From Fusobacterium necrogenes (GTDB lineage: Bacteria > Fusobacteriota > Fusobacteriia > Fusobacteriales > Fusobacteriaceae), in assembly GCF_900450765.1 (NCBI RefSeq), contig NZ_UGGU01000003.1, positions 1,054,001-1,118,000 on the forward strand: DNA of 64,000 nucleotides. The letters are read 5' to 3'. The stretch's first letter is position 1. The number at the start of each line of letters is the position of its first letter. The position numbers were made by a program, and so were the translations under genes. Below the pieces are notes generated by a model. That model made no database searches, was not told the origin of the DNA, and saw nothing but the letters and a program-made list of their open reading frames with translations. Below, piece by piece: positions 32,801 through 36,341 of the stretch.

Positions 32801-33322
32801 ATTAATAAAAGTAGCTCCATTAACATTTATTCCATTTTCATTAGCAAGTATGAAATCAGCTTTCTTACCAAAAATCTCTACTGAACCATTAATATTTGAA
32901 ATATTATTTCCAGTTACTTCATTTAAAATAGTTTTTGCATTACTAGTTAAATTAGGGTTTTTAGTAACATATCCACCTATTTGTGAAGTTCCATGTTCAG
33001 TACTATTATTAAAAATAATACCATTTCCTGCTCCTACGCTCAGATCAGTAAATTTGTTATGAGAAATTCCACTAGCATCAGGATTTACAATATTAACAAC
33101 ATCTGTCTTATTAGCAGAAGTGTTAAGCGAAGGGCCTCCATTATCCGGTTTAATAATGTTGGCTTCTTTAGTTCTAACTCTCAGGTCTCTAGCTAATGCT
33201 AATTCTTCCATTAACCCAAGACCTCCAGTTATAAGGAAAGTTACAATTAGTGCAACACTAACGCTTCTTTTTCTCTTAAGATAACGTTTTAATATCTTTT
33301 CTGATAAATTAAACTCTCTCAT
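11822..33322 (-). CDS. Giant two-partner-secretion exoprotein (filamentous haemagglutinin-like, 7166 residues)
   Basis: An unbroken 21.5 kb frame. Residues 1-44 form an extended signal peptide (basic 'KRYLKRKRSVSVALIV', then a long hydrophobic core ending LALA). About residues 45-300 are the TPS/haemagglutination-activity domain, with 'NENGINVNGATFINTNG' at 161 onward matching the NPNGI-type motif. To about residue 2800 there are short Gly/Asn/Asp-rich repeats typical of a beta-helical shaft. Residues about 2810-4950 are repeated coiled-coil and proline-rich cassettes rich in Tyr motifs. Residues about 5150-6870 carry four HExxH domains. The start is supported by the AGGTGG ribosome-binding site. 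TpsA proteins are exported by Sec and a TpsB pore; none is encoded nearby. I infer a surface or secreted host-interaction protein; LspA, IbpA and FhaB are distant analogues. No VENN-type CdiA toxin junction was seen. Confidence 0.93.
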   Translation of the reverse strand: MREFNLSEKILKRYLKRKRSVSVALIVTFLITGGLGLMEELALARDLRVRTKEANIIKPDNGGPSLNTSANKTDVVNIVNPDASGISHNKFTDLSVGAGNGIIFNNSTEHGTSQIGGYVTKNPNLTSNAKTILNEVTGNNISNINGSVEIFGKKADFILANENGINVNGATFINTNGVTLTTGAISKDNSGINFDVQKGNILLNGVGTSGSYFNVLAKTIQIYNEISPIEGEARPDITLIAGQNKIGFDSNDLSKPYVKSSTESKEDKYGIYATELGAMYGRNIRLISTGQGLGVKHDGVVFSEEDILIEADGKISIATLNAKKNIKLKGKDLETKGGIIKVAGKDQINSISAGNDITFELEGNGTIRSAVQSTGGNIVISAKGLTLQDKTSARLISKNSITLKLSEKLDVQGVLIPTVSGVDSNKLVIVSNSDGSLQVKDIESGRVYSSEEITWVSTGIIGKDVKIFTKELVNKGIISADGKLTITAESLLNEKNALLKGSDLELIANSSFVNKGEIRENKKELNEVVDPNGKLKIEVLKGKFENYGNISAKDITITAQELINALNGKVIASDGNIILTTTVGELVNNGEILATKDLKLISANNLTNTGKLGADSILIQAVQGKFLNAGHITAVKDLVINVKELFNAGSSEEIEKYLGALYQYSEVELTKVENSISELNKKIAAEKDPAQLAELKATLSGLEEVKNKLNNLKDILSKTGMLGVLSGDNVKITTKESFKNKGVVTSQKDLTLETGSVINSGVLQAGDNLLIEALGKIVNTQRITAGKKIIISGDSFVSNGNEERIKEYLELLQNLNSENLSAEELAELKAKIAAFSDLGVIEGETLAITTKTTLENNGIVITKGDVSLKSEDSIKNNGVMSVGKNLDVKGKSFSSKDLTIKENLSANISGDFNSYNLSVGGNVDVTSSKLENSGKLETGGGLNLTGDFSNKSGATASVGKSLNINGGVNNSGELLVGETIKINSENRNNGESFANSGNINASGEIEIGGSSFDNTGKIATGSKLDINVSGDIDNSGNIEAKNDISLAGKNLNNKNGDLVTEGNLTANISEKVTNGNMSVGNDINITSNGFHNSGSTVAGGNISLNTKTGDFGNSGKLHAAGKIDLDSRSAANSGEIIGNGVDISTKGSFFNTGSLQSKGSIVINNTGDVILTSGEVKASGDISITGNNSDIKLNGKVLSEGKIDVKSKTGDIETGKVQALGDISISTEKDIINKGMIVSNSNINLSADGIVNEEGNTIWAGKDAVLNAMREIYNSLNANIVSQNDMKLSAKSITNDAGTIAAGGNLDIKADNLTNKSRVDVKYEIVDTESSKQTVRWDDTFNYHLDSTEIWIPVIENKSVVTDKATIEAEGNLNISGFSSDKAKVNNYSGTILAGKDMTIKGDILNETAYQNLNVVDLLKLIQVRLSWQTKLYITNAHGNSGVSFEGSLYDALTKGYFGRGREAYYKALALVDNPLLDKVLSSVLGSDWKGKDKPISQDKWNFDGSFKYYAANGNAQIIAGGNFTHTNGSLVNNGGESGGNKNVNVNIGDNSIEGVGSNLDVDISDINSIKEIGGVKYPHDVELATGSITIDGVTITAETGNLAGAIAVSGTVNPIIFIDIPKGENGIFKPVEGEPQPGKPIYETNIDFIDPDKFFGSDYFFEQLGYDKNKTSAVLGDAYYDYLLLKDIIQKGLGYTGNVSAEDIQALIDNAAEISATLGLELGKALTQDQINNLEHDIVWYVEVEVNGQKVLAPQLYLGKNSRINIAQNQGNGGTSTIKVGGDLVSDNTSFDNTNGNIDAGGNIIIKSSGDINNNSSGGMGGGISSDKNIAVDAAGDVNMIGGSLKGDNVIVSGDNVNIESTLGVDEKGNQIISDKAGIEADNGIQIDAKNDVNIKGGSLTASGEEIKPEEEGGAPGFEEPAPEQPEVVKDVDYYKELFKKESADIIEGDAGSININAGGDVNIKDIHTVSSEFKHEYDNGGFAQSSSTSATSNGSNLQGSNININGENVNIVGSDLSTNDTKEDANKDALPGSININAKNDVNIEDSKDLIHQDQYQKNLGTVNGLLTQESSRKELEASLSHGSSIKTSGDLNVSAGNDVTLKGSDVTVGGNANIDAENDLNILDGRNEVKEESNESRYQVFGGGRTDVKKSSSTSVGSNISVGGDLNANAGNNIKVVGGNISANGDTNLSAGNDISIEAGKNEYHEEKKELNIGLYVEGSAGIGGVGVTGSASTADMSTSSEISTEWGGESAAGENLDGSNEKTPTTSGRPHMDQIVSGEFGVKLESKNTTIDETTWTESQISGDNINISAGNKVDIGGGDYKATGDISISGKQVDSTKYTDERTENSSGFSIAVKNTAGVNSAIVDTINKGVQMDSAIKSGNANDGILAAQGVGAVTNVIFNDAIGVTNKQSINVSIEDSTSKTTSENVSSVDAGGSVTIKATEGDINLNGVDVKAEDNINLDAKKDINITAAKKTSTENGFKVDLEAQLEESAGVSALWGANTDIGVGGSANLDITKKNSTDYENSTISAGGNISIKSGGDTNIDGGNVEAKKDVNLDIGGNLNIISKKSSHDNHEINANAGANVSIGAASNTIGKGEVGLSGGGGDIWSSGETVSQSGIKAGGNLNADIEGDLNIEGGILGSETGAGKVDVGGNINIKDITTKEQAGGAHITGSGGFTGDFGADGTIGDIKDKEVVSKGVIGVDNITAGGDVNINGEVGSVEDIYKDMENTQIVTKDIYQKGGDISLSGSTSNIKDVKDKVDSISSKFGGTSKTSGINKGNDSDGINVGGKSVGDSDRNSIIKGGDDKYSVLDKDNAFDLPQREDTGTGDVVLKDTAGETIITPESYTPLGAEPPSSKKDTSDNSDDKEDLYHAEYVETTGSDKKVSFDDNVKVNEYDPSEPGIGDATVDKPINDKDINDNEDLYYAEYVETTDPKVSFDDKVKVNEYDPSEPGIGDVTVDKPINDKNINDNEDLYQIEQVYNSDSDSSDDDLYQAEQVYNSDSDSDGDTSSIDEKSPEEQLKDLEDIKDLITSKDELTQEDRDDLKQLDDEIRELQEKIQNDKIDSDDDSSSISSDDSIISESGSEASLESNASTENSLEELSERLADFSDRLGKDAEEANKRIEELQEKIQNELDKSAEEQRINTEIENSIKEDIKNFLEKHFPEESEKLIKDSSSESGDDSGSESSLSDEIKDFLEKHFPEESKTLIDKYADLDDDNAFDFPQREDTDSGDVTLEDTANEEKIVAEYYTPLGAEPPSSVGKKDDNSLTIKQVTSEIHNDKYRDQYAKLEKIEQSLQKEREKLAELLEKQKELTDKKLTDKDKKELEKIEKELRKTLDKISSLTKEQQKTLDKIDEIRRTDITEDDIVYEEIPGAVFKKDLGETESNKIKVNDDYSQVKDLIPNGSDQDEHIYAEIDKDAGFADTDKNINEEKSVDEQLKDLSDIRDVILNKGELTSEDKEDLKQLEKEIEELKDKGAKDEEAIYEEIGEKTSNAEEGWKDNPIYESLDNYLTKTVDGDDVSDAGTIYEEVEDVKDVKKASTESKLSLKDKVLVGVAPGKAVNDASKKFSSAKDKFDKAKTNEAKEKALDAMNKAIDHMRDLESHILDKNKGKPSKELDRLQDSIHEANKDYREAVLKNIGVDLTPQPSAKPVEPPPYKNPPSYEEAIKSLNKGNGIENGDLNLKNNDKYKVLNDDNAFDFPKREDNGAGDVVLKDTAGESVIVAEHYTPLGAEPPSNDGTRPKDPPPYKAPPPYPGNQKIEKQVPPYKAPPAYQEKNMKNNNNSENIVKLEKQIESLHKDIERVQKIEAITGGDLGTGTVLDDLKHKLEKAEKELADVQDKVLEGLSENDKKVYKDLSKELGNLTKRQEELTNKQPLSAEAVAELNKIEQELKDVLDKLNSISGKNSGISQGDKYGALSGDNAFDLPQREDNASGDVTLKDTANEEKIVAEHYIPLGAEPPHLGSDKKASTNQPIVSKNSKNDNALSIKNVVREIHNDKYRDQYAKLEKTEQKLQKEREKLTELLEKQAELTNKKLTSKDKKELNKLEKDLKKTLDKINSLTGEQQKIVDKIDEIRRTDITEDDIVYEQIPGAVFKKDLGEVENNKIKINDDYSQVKDSIENENDQEEHIYAEVDVNAGPAYTDRNSGEEKSIEEQLKDLNDIKDIILSKGNLTPEDREDLKQLEKEINQLKGENGDDDTDPTPEPPSRPPQPPKYKNPPSYEEAIKALNKNSSGNISKNSQDVNLKGILSKDSVNSEQASNKKVTFNGEVEVKTFDKENASDKLSDSYKESLSTVNREDKTSDKHIYETIGGDTEGVKTIYETIGEDVGNVKTIYETIGEKNSNVDEGWQDNPIYESLDEHIYETIDSDNETTYEKTKEPNKVEAESGLSIKDKVLLGINPKKVIKDADKSFDKAKDKFDNAKTSEEREKALDAMDKAIDHMRDIEKSILDKNINSGKLNEELEAIQFFIHEANKDYREATLKHITGRDDFDPRPDLPPRPQPPKYKNPPSYEEAIKSLNKGAGTGKGDVNLSNKYEVLDKDNAFDFPKDSGERVSIKDIANEPEIKPEKYIPLGAEPQGNAEKTLDSLGKQLDVLQKVQSQITSKGQLGENDKKLLGSVEKQAQDIIKKIDETLTKNPPKYKNPPSYDETMKKIKSTDKYNVLSGDNAFDFPNDDGGSVTLKDTANEPEIIPEKYENLNTKNPNQKSIDDMSNEEYIDSVRKDIERVQKIVEITGGDEATEAALRELNQKLDNALAEIGQSDDSMLKGLSEKDQLRYKNLASDLAHLQSQQVSLMKKANLNPSDNIKLDKIQDEMENIKEILNGLEKKGNKVKPVVPPKPSKSKIDSVLGKNTVGDVIIKPPVPPKPSNLKNDNVSGKVIEGNIVVKPPIPAKPSKLKIDSVLGKNTGNGDIDISVERQHPLFSTRYDHLDSINSSIKKNEEKLENLFKKQAELASKNLSAKNNKDLDKIEKELAKVSGEMNTLLQEKVKTEDEINKIRDIYSKELGTEKKKDVLTIKDTDKSENKLTNGGEGANKTSNENTLARTESTTSTDSNFSTNSGLWKDKNSKSLEDLLSIQDKISTDKEEAKSEKVEKSEDKKSKNPFKNLFSKKTDGSSKKNDKNSNKNAIKNPFASKPKADREGYKKVGDTYVKSEQEAKRQLDLALDNPNIPKEHLQDFAKRTFLNKGIAGPEEGKKNIVTERITNSGEQDQERLKTLYDRIGNDFEGTRKEMNREVADQLANNDKLASLILGEVFADPEKAQELLDIYEISPQEALDDVLAGKYMEGLQIDQDFVKDVAKIIDETRGEIFEKFTGEKYKAPNLVFGNNLPGTTGIFSNGEMKIDLRQQNGIKDVINILLHEGTHNEQSLIKEGNSDRVEDSVRDLYAMNSDGGYIIPADPDGYKNQPVESEAFDAMKGEEIVKHLLDTAVNTLKGEIYVVPDKDFDDISISQYFDDSSSISSEGSNVSQEKDLNYYTQKIDDMLKQQEDIIFSPDIDKEKSEAFKEEYAALREEIGNILGNNQDIMLTSKEKEKLEDMLEKIERIDDRIAQSQSGPLEHRIDIGNGVTVLTRSNKDILDSLKIVADNADKLPAEHLESYLKDFYNGTNEQALATKVKENIGNGEQIFVSKGEVEHDKASLEALKKIEAALEKKKGSQVALKEDNDGTKKSKKKANETPEVREKDRNNRDVITRSSKDVKDNLKKVAEMSKKLPPEHLTDYLGRVVLNSDQKEINRNNKDGESIVKNPKLDLDSEAAKNLGDIYASIYDKSDKTLNSQLDKELVDKLKSNSEINDLLTNNEVTKENLEKLAKTVASLKKEIYENSTGREYSSVQVRIEKSTGDINGKLQGNVLTLYLRDGANMVDYLGTAVHELKHNDQNNIRKDSNESGPLPYLYGINTSKDGYIEPNVDVNAYKDQPVEAEAFQIQKEVLAVFKDGFVDPTLIPKKALSTKDKLNLKLNPDKLVSDATKGSGKLREDLKNSFGEGAIQAGIGKVRGDIENLESLKKVFLEKNQDGKYNQQIKDLQKEINDNYTAILIAKKDLTSEQNKLAEAAGGESSIDEKLYVDSYEDIDKLVDRSLNKKLEEYKDRLVKELGLDSETVNKVFKEHEKEMNDYAKRYLKKSLSTDFTGIISHQEIEQSLDKAFNDELKRVTGKEQDIRGEFVRKTTENGVIYERTPKGINKQLDILAKNKNIPADHLQDYLSNLFTHKGPKEAFKKTKSGEVVVDTTDVHIFGEQGTKNLKSLYDRIPNDFEATRKEMDSQLVSVLGKNEHLNNIVGQALEKKMDAMKKIYEKNPEGLVESLYNINIKGIGKEDVESIVRSVEEGRREIFESTTGIPYTESEIKISSDVKAKGQDALAAHNSNDGSIEISIDKITTLGVLLDAIMHETLHHEQTLISNNKDKVPESVRDYYATQLAGYITPYNDTQDAIRHYYEQTIEREAFEVMNAKEVLKEIARNILGEKSEVDKLINKELKNALTEYKDVLKNMYPNMKEEIDIAFKENSKEISDGARSYLEDVLKEKNSLPSKEELKELLDDAFVAELEKWKLKEQEEEFVRVDEGDRTLFLRTPEGVKKQLGLVAKDKNNIPSEHVQEFLANTFLDKGNKESIKKDDGNAVITNSSEVELDREAKKNLSSLYSKLDNNFKDTRNNMNKELINDLGKNKKLQDFILQGGKVDVDFLKLAYERQPEAVINSIYDMNIAGTSDEMIQNIYSAIQEGRKEVFEKALDVEYRPSDIVFTTSSDDSAEIASYNPKTENVEFYRDRADSFGVALDYLLHESQHHEQKIIANAKGTNKIPEGLGEKYKINMKGYITPDSESDMFGWEMYKAQPTEAEAFDVMKAKDVINSLVQNIISGTNNANQKNQNSNEQKFVKGDKEDIGAEGKLYGLALGKPKRPEEGNPSQSNINIETKTENLKLGEIPLIFGESSNYLSASLAQGGNSGANKSANSYLAVFNGDDGVKRLEELAQKFMERTLTEEDLEDYSNYKVYGSSIDIFHAQDTDENRVSSSSNMDLLKELLGTQLGAQGLQKMYQGMKELQVNPDNQISKEKYKEGMKEFFDAKMIVTLNKTLDGGAQAYIDMSSFFTTDQDIDLEKVAEKIYDEDSDMYDSSEAVMLRYILEKHSGNPNVKYMLEGQLIDISEGLKNKISKK
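12720..13570 (-). other. Exoprotein HExxH domain 4 (HESQH)
   Basis: Last of four related domains inside the giant exoprotein. It opens with a helical 'KDKNNIPSEHVQEFLANTF' module, contains HESQH at residues 6792-6796 followed by HEQ, and closes with a 'GYITPD' and 'QPTEAEAFDVM' segment whose Glu could be the third zinc ligand. The domain limits are approximate. Confidence 0.65.
13910..14740 (-). other. Exoprotein HExxH domain 3 (HETLH)
   Basis: Third copy of the domain: helical opening 'NKNIPADHLQDYLSNLF', HETLH at residues 6401-6405 followed by HEQ, then 'GYITPYND' and 'IEREAFEVM'. It differs from the other copies in the third-ligand region (TIEREAF in place of QPxExEAF) but keeps the Glu residues. 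Confidence 0.65.
15490..16200 (-). other. Exoprotein HExxH domain 2 (HELKH)
   Basis: Second copy: helical opening 'SKKLPPEHLTDYLGRVV', HELKH at residues 5883-5887 followed by NDQ in place of the HEQ/NEQ of other copies, then 'GYIEPNVD' and 'QPVEAEAFQIQ'. A truncated extra copy of only the helical opening lies at about 16300-16570, showing that the modules duplicate in parts. Confidence 0.65.
17010..17815 (-). other. Exoprotein HExxH domain 1 (HEGTH)
   Basis: First copy: helical opening 'NPNIPKEHLQDFAKRTF', HEGTH at residues 5372-5376 followed by NEQ, then 'GGYIIPADPD' and 'QPVESEAFDAM' with Glu at 5421 and 5423. The HExxH-to-Glu spacing of about 45 residues lies in the range of gluzincin zinc peptidases. 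Confidence 0.65.
18600..18795 (-). repeat. Proline-rich repeat with three PxxPxK motifs
   Basis: Three imperfect repeats in the exoprotein read 'KPVVPPKPSKSKIDSVLGKN', 'KPPVPPKPSNLKND' and 'KPPIPAKPSKLKIDSVLGKN'. Each contains PxxPxK, the class II SH3-ligand pattern. Confidence 0.75.
19340..22340 (-). repeat. PPxY-bearing linkers of the exoprotein
   Basis: Linkers near 22300-22340, 22020-22065, 21976-22010, 20610-20660, 19745-19790 and 19340-19380 carry eleven PPxY motifs in total. Typical forms are 'PPPYKNPPSYEEAIKSL' and 'PPKYKNPPSYEEAIKAL'. PPxY is the ligand of WW domains such as those of Nedd4-family ubiquitin ligases. Confidence 0.8.
20196..20380 (-). repeat. Tandem YxxI/L cluster in the exoprotein
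   Basis: Within residues of about 4315-4376 the motifs YETI, YETI, YETI, YESL and YETI follow one another. The first three are spaced as YETI-x10-YETI-x10-YETI. Similar single motifs ('VYEEIPG', 'IYAEID', 'IYEEIGE', 'PIYESLD', 'IYEEVED') occur near 23180, 23060, 22850, 22780 and 22710 and again near 21040 and 20910. Confidence 0.8.
20870..23480 (-). repeat. Duplicated coiled-coil module of about 150 residues
   Basis: Two nearly identical blocks lie at about 23030-23480 and 20870-21330. Each begins 'IHNDKYRDQYAKLEK', continues as a long charged coiled coil and ends with 'RRTDITEDDIVYE' and an 'HIYAE' motif. A second pair of blocks ('AIDHMRDLESHILDKN' and 'AIDHMRDIEKSILDKN') lies near 22500 and 19960. 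Other copies of a short 'EEQLKDL' module occur near 24250, 23000 and 20830. Confidence 0.8.
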
Positions 33323-33788
33323 CTACACCACCTTTTTTTATTTACTAAATTTATTATAAAAAATTTATTCCATTACTATTTTCTTATATAATATTACAAA
33401 GATAAGGCGATCACTCTTCTTTTTCTACGAACGAGCAATCACCTTATGCGGAGGAAGAATACATTATTAAGTATATTTGGTATAGATTCATTATATACTA
33501 TTTTAATGTATTTTTTTTCCTATTTCAGATTTTTTTTAAAAAATTTTATTTCTATCTCTCAAAAACAATATATATATTAGGAATAATGCCTATATTCTTA
33601 AATTAAACTTTATGATGTAATTTTTATTTTTTTATAAAAATTATGAAAAATATTGTCGAAATTATAATTCTAGTCCTAAAATATTCCTGTAATTTTATTT
33701 CTTCTAACCTAATATTTATATCAAGTTTGAATAAATATATTCTAACAATAAATTTATACTTCCTAACTACAAATTGTAAAAATAAAAA
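33323..33788 (-). promoter_or_regulatory. Leader and promoter region of the giant exoprotein gene
   Basis: This 466-base gap holds no convincing gene. On the minus strand a stem-loop at 33404-33445 pairs AAGGTGATTGCTC with GAGTGATCGCCTT (three G-T pairs) about 80 bases before the ATG. A TATAAT at 33490-33495 (minus strand) could be a -10 box, which would put the hairpin in a leader of about 160 bases, but its -35 region is poor. The ribosome-binding site AGGTGG lies just before the ATG. The rest is very AT-rich with no clear signal. Confidence 0.4.
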
Positions 33789-33813
33789 AAGTACCTGTAT
33801 AAAACAGGTACTT
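33789..33813 (-). terminator. Terminator of the FomA-like porin gene
   Basis: A perfect 10-base stem AAGTACCTGT/ACAGGTACTT with a 5-base loop is followed on the minus strand by a run of seven T including the last stem bases. It lies 33 bases past the porin stop. Confidence 0.9.
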
Positions 33814-33845
33814 AAACTTATTAAATATTTCTAACTAGGATAAAA

Positions 33846-34916
33846 TTAGAATGTAGTTGTGAATCCTACAGTAGCAGTTGGTTGCCATCTCCAATCTTGA
33901 GCAGAGTTAGAACCAGTTATCATATAGTTTCTATATTCAGCACCAGCTAAAGCGTAAACATTTACAAATTCTGTTGCTTTATAGCTAGCTCTTATAGCTG
34001 GATAAGCATATAGTGAATATGTGCTGCTGCTGCTTACTGGATCTATTCCATTTCCTTGAGTTAAGATTTTTTGTTGAGACCATTTGTATCCATCTACTCC
34101 ACCTTCAAATACGAAATCAATTCCAAAGTTTCCATTTGTATAAAGGTTAGTAGTATTATATAAATAGAACTCTACATATGCATCAAAGTTATCTTTGTGA
34201 CTTCTAGTAGGATTTAAGTTATCTAATTTTTCAGCTCTCTTTCCATAGAAGTTTTGAGTTAAATATAAGTTAAACTCAGCTGAGAATCCTGCTGGTAATG
34301 TGAAGATTGATGCTACATCTAATCCTACAAGATTAGCATAATCTGAATTATTTGTATCAGCCCATACATATCCAACTTTTGGAGCTATTTCAAATATATT
34401 AGTTTTTACATAATCATTATTGAATAAATAATCAGCAAAATCAAATCTAGCTGAATACTCTACATCTTGACTTCCAGGAGTATTTTGATAATGTACTCTT
34501 GAATTTAAGTTAATTTTAGTTCCTCCTACTGGTCCATGATTGTACCAATATCTTAATCTTGTTTCAGTTCCATCTACAAGATTTTTATCATCTAAAGAGT
34601 TATAATCTCTAATTCTTGCTTCAAAAGCTTGATTTTCACTCATATTAATTTTTGTTGTTAATTGAGTTCTTGAAGACTTATCATTTTTGTTCCAATAATT
34701 ATTTTTGTCTTCAGTTTTGTCATAGTATCTGTATTGTAAATCTATTGACCCGTTAGGTCTGAATCCTTCTTCCTTATCTCTGTATACAATTACTTCTTTC
34801 TCTACTATTTGAACTGGAGCCTCCTCTACAACTACTGGAGCTGGCACAACTTCTTTAGCTGAAGCAGCTGCAGTTACAACTAATAAAGAACCTAATAAAA
34901 GTGCTAATTTTTTCAT
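33846..34916 (-). CDS. FomA-like outer-membrane porin
   Basis: A 356-residue beta-barrel protein. The signal peptide 'MKKLALLLGSLLVVTAAASA' ends at an Ala-x-Ala site. It is followed by a Pro/Val/Glu linker ('VVVEEAPVQIVEKEVIVYRD') and alternating aromatic/polar strands, ending in Phe as expected for barrel assembly by BamA. The linker and overall form match fusobacterial major porins (FomA family), which pass small hydrophilic solutes and bind host components. The frame extends upstream to 34976, but the ATG at 34916 has the AGGAGAGG ribosome-binding site and starts the signal peptide, so I use it. It has its own promoter and terminator. Confidence 0.9.
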   Translation of the reverse strand: MKKLALLLGSLLVVTAAASAKEVVPAPVVVEEAPVQIVEKEVIVYRDKEEGFRPNGSIDLQYRYYDKTEDKNNYWNKNDKSSRTQLTTKINMSENQAFEARIRDYNSLDDKNLVDGTETRLRYWYNHGPVGGTKINLNSRVHYQNTPGSQDVEYSARFDFADYLFNNDYVKTNIFEIAPKVGYVWADTNNSDYANLVGLDVASIFTLPAGFSAEFNLYLTQNFYGKRAEKLDNLNPTRSHKDNFDAYVEFYLYNTTNLYTNGNFGIDFVFEGGVDGYKWSQQKILTQGNGIDPVSSSSTYSLYAYPAIRASYKATEFVNVYALAGAEYRNYMITGSNSAQDWRWQPTATVGFTTTF

Positions 34917-35191
34917 AATTACCTCTCCTTTTTCATAAATTTTCTCAAACCAGATATATAAAAATATAACTGGCATTTTCCCACTGATATAACTATACCT
35001 TATTTTCTTCCATTTGTAAATACTTTTTTTATTTTGTTACTCATCAGGCACTTATTTTTTTTAACCATACCAGCAAGAAAGCCTTCAATTTCCTGATTTC
35101 AAAGTATTTTTTCAGATTTTATTTTATTTTTTACTTTTTTTAAAAATTTTATTCAATACTATAATTTTATTTCTCGTTTTGAAATCAAAAT
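34917..35191. promoter_or_regulatory. Gap between the porin and second barrel genes, with the porin promoter
   Basis: On the minus strand TTTACA (35015-35020) and TATAGT (34992-34997) are 17 bases apart, a good sigma-70 pair (five of six matches each) 75 bases before the porin ATG. Between this promoter and the terminator at 35192-35224 the sequence is AT-rich with no further signal that I can see. Confidence 0.7.
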
Positions 35192-35224
35192 AGGAGTCAA
35201 CCTAAAATTATTTAGGCAACTCCT
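35192..35224 (-). terminator. Terminator of the 35240-36082 barrel gene
   Basis: AGGAGT/ACTCCT with an inner CCTAAA/TTTAGG pairing forms a long stem, followed on the minus strand by ATTTT, 15 bases past the stop codon. Confidence 0.8.
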
Positions 35225-35239
35225 ATACTAAACTTTTAA

Positions 35240-36082
35240 TTAAAACTTATAGCTCCATCCAAGCTCAACATCTCCCCAATATTTTTCTGATTTAGTATCA
35301 GCTTCTCCACCTACAGCTTCATAGTGTGATACTTGATATCCATAATTAAGGAAAAGTGATAAACTTTCACTTACAGCATAATTACTTCTCAAATATAATC
35401 TATGTCTTCTAAAATCTTTAAACTCTTTATGTGGAGTTCTTGTTTTATAATCAATATCTTCATTTAATGATAGTCTATATTCAGTAGTAAAAGAAATTTT
35501 TTCTCCTGTATATATTGGAGCGTAGAATCTCAATTGATTAGATATATAATTTTCTACTTGATCATTTTTTAAAGTTCCAGTAGTTTCTATTCCTTCAACA
35601 TACCAAGCAATTTTGTAATCTCCAAATTTTACTCCAATTGGGAATATTTCATATCTGAAGGCATCTGTTCCTCTTCCTTGTAAAGATTCATACCAAACAT
35701 CATAATCACCATAGACATTTCCATAATTCCATCCAACTAATAAATGATATCTATCATAATCTTGTTGAAATCTTGTTTTAGCTCCTAAATAATAGCTATC
35801 ATAATTTTTTACTGCTGACATCTCTAATCTTGAATTTGTATTTTGTACTCCATCCTTTGAGTCAAGTGTCCACATTTTTCCACCAATTATAGTAAAAGTC
35901 CAATCTCCATAAGTCATACCTAAATTATTAAATAACCAAGTATCTCCGATATCTCCTTGAGTTTTTCCTGAAGTATTTTCTATCTCAATTGTTTGACCAA
36001 AATTTGTTACTTTTAGTCCTTCTGCTGCAGCCCCTATTGAAACAATTCCCATTGCTGCTAGTAATAATGCTATTTTTTTCAT
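35240..36082 (-). CDS. Outer-membrane beta-barrel protein, putative sugar-acid porin
   Basis: A 280-residue protein with a clear signal peptide ('MKKIALLLAAMGIVSIGAAA') and alternating aromatic strands ending in 'WSYKF', the C-terminal signature of a barrel. The size suits a barrel of 12-14 strands, as in KdgM/NanC or OmpG-type porins, but no signature allows a firm family call. Its neighbour, divergent across a 259-base gap, is a NanM-type sialic acid mutarotase; in E. coli nanM is in the same operon as the sialic-acid porin gene nanC. I therefore infer a porin for sialic acid or a related acidic sugar. A GGAGGAT ribosome-binding site precedes the ATG. Confidence 0.8.
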   Translation of the reverse strand: MKKIALLLAAMGIVSIGAAAEGLKVTNFGQTIEIENTSGKTQGDIGDTWLFNNLGMTYGDWTFTIIGGKMWTLDSKDGVQNTNSRLEMSAVKNYDSYYLGAKTRFQQDYDRYHLLVGWNYGNVYGDYDVWYESLQGRGTDAFRYEIFPIGVKFGDYKIAWYVEGIETTGTLKNDQVENYISNQLRFYAPIYTGEKISFTTEYRLSLNEDIDYKTRTPHKEFKDFRRHRLYLRSNYAVSESLSLFLNYGYQVSHYEAVGGEADTKSEKYWGDVELGWSYKF

Positions 36083-36251
36083 AATTTTATCCTCCCAAAT
36101 TTCCTCTGAAATATCTTTTATGAAGATTTTATGTCTCCCATCATCTTTTCTTCACAAGTCCATCATAAACTATTTTTTTTAAAAAATCAAGTACTTTTTT
36201 GTTTTTATCATTTTTTATTTTTTTATAATTGTACTTTTTTCAAAAATATTG

Positions 36252-36280
36252 TTGACTTATGAAATTAAATGTTATATGAT
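36252..36280 (+). promoter_or_regulatory. Promoter of the NanM-like gene
   Basis: TTGACT (36252-36257) and TATGAT (36275-36280) are 17 bases apart and match the consensus at five of six positions each. An imperfect dyad TGTTCACGAGTACA at 36298-36311 lies just past the expected start of transcription and could be an operator. Confidence 0.7.
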
Positions 36281-36341
36281 AATATTAAATTATTTTGTGT
36301 TCACGAGTACATAATTTCAATTTTATCTGGAGGATACTATT

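Noticed and set aside
33643-33834. 63-codon plus-strand frame before the exoprotein gene
   Set aside because: Very AT-rich, runs through the porin terminator and has no ribosome-binding site.
34917-34976. Upstream start for the FomA-like porin
   Set aside because: The extra 20 residues precede a complete signal peptide, and the ribosome-binding site AGGAGAGG serves the ATG at 34916.
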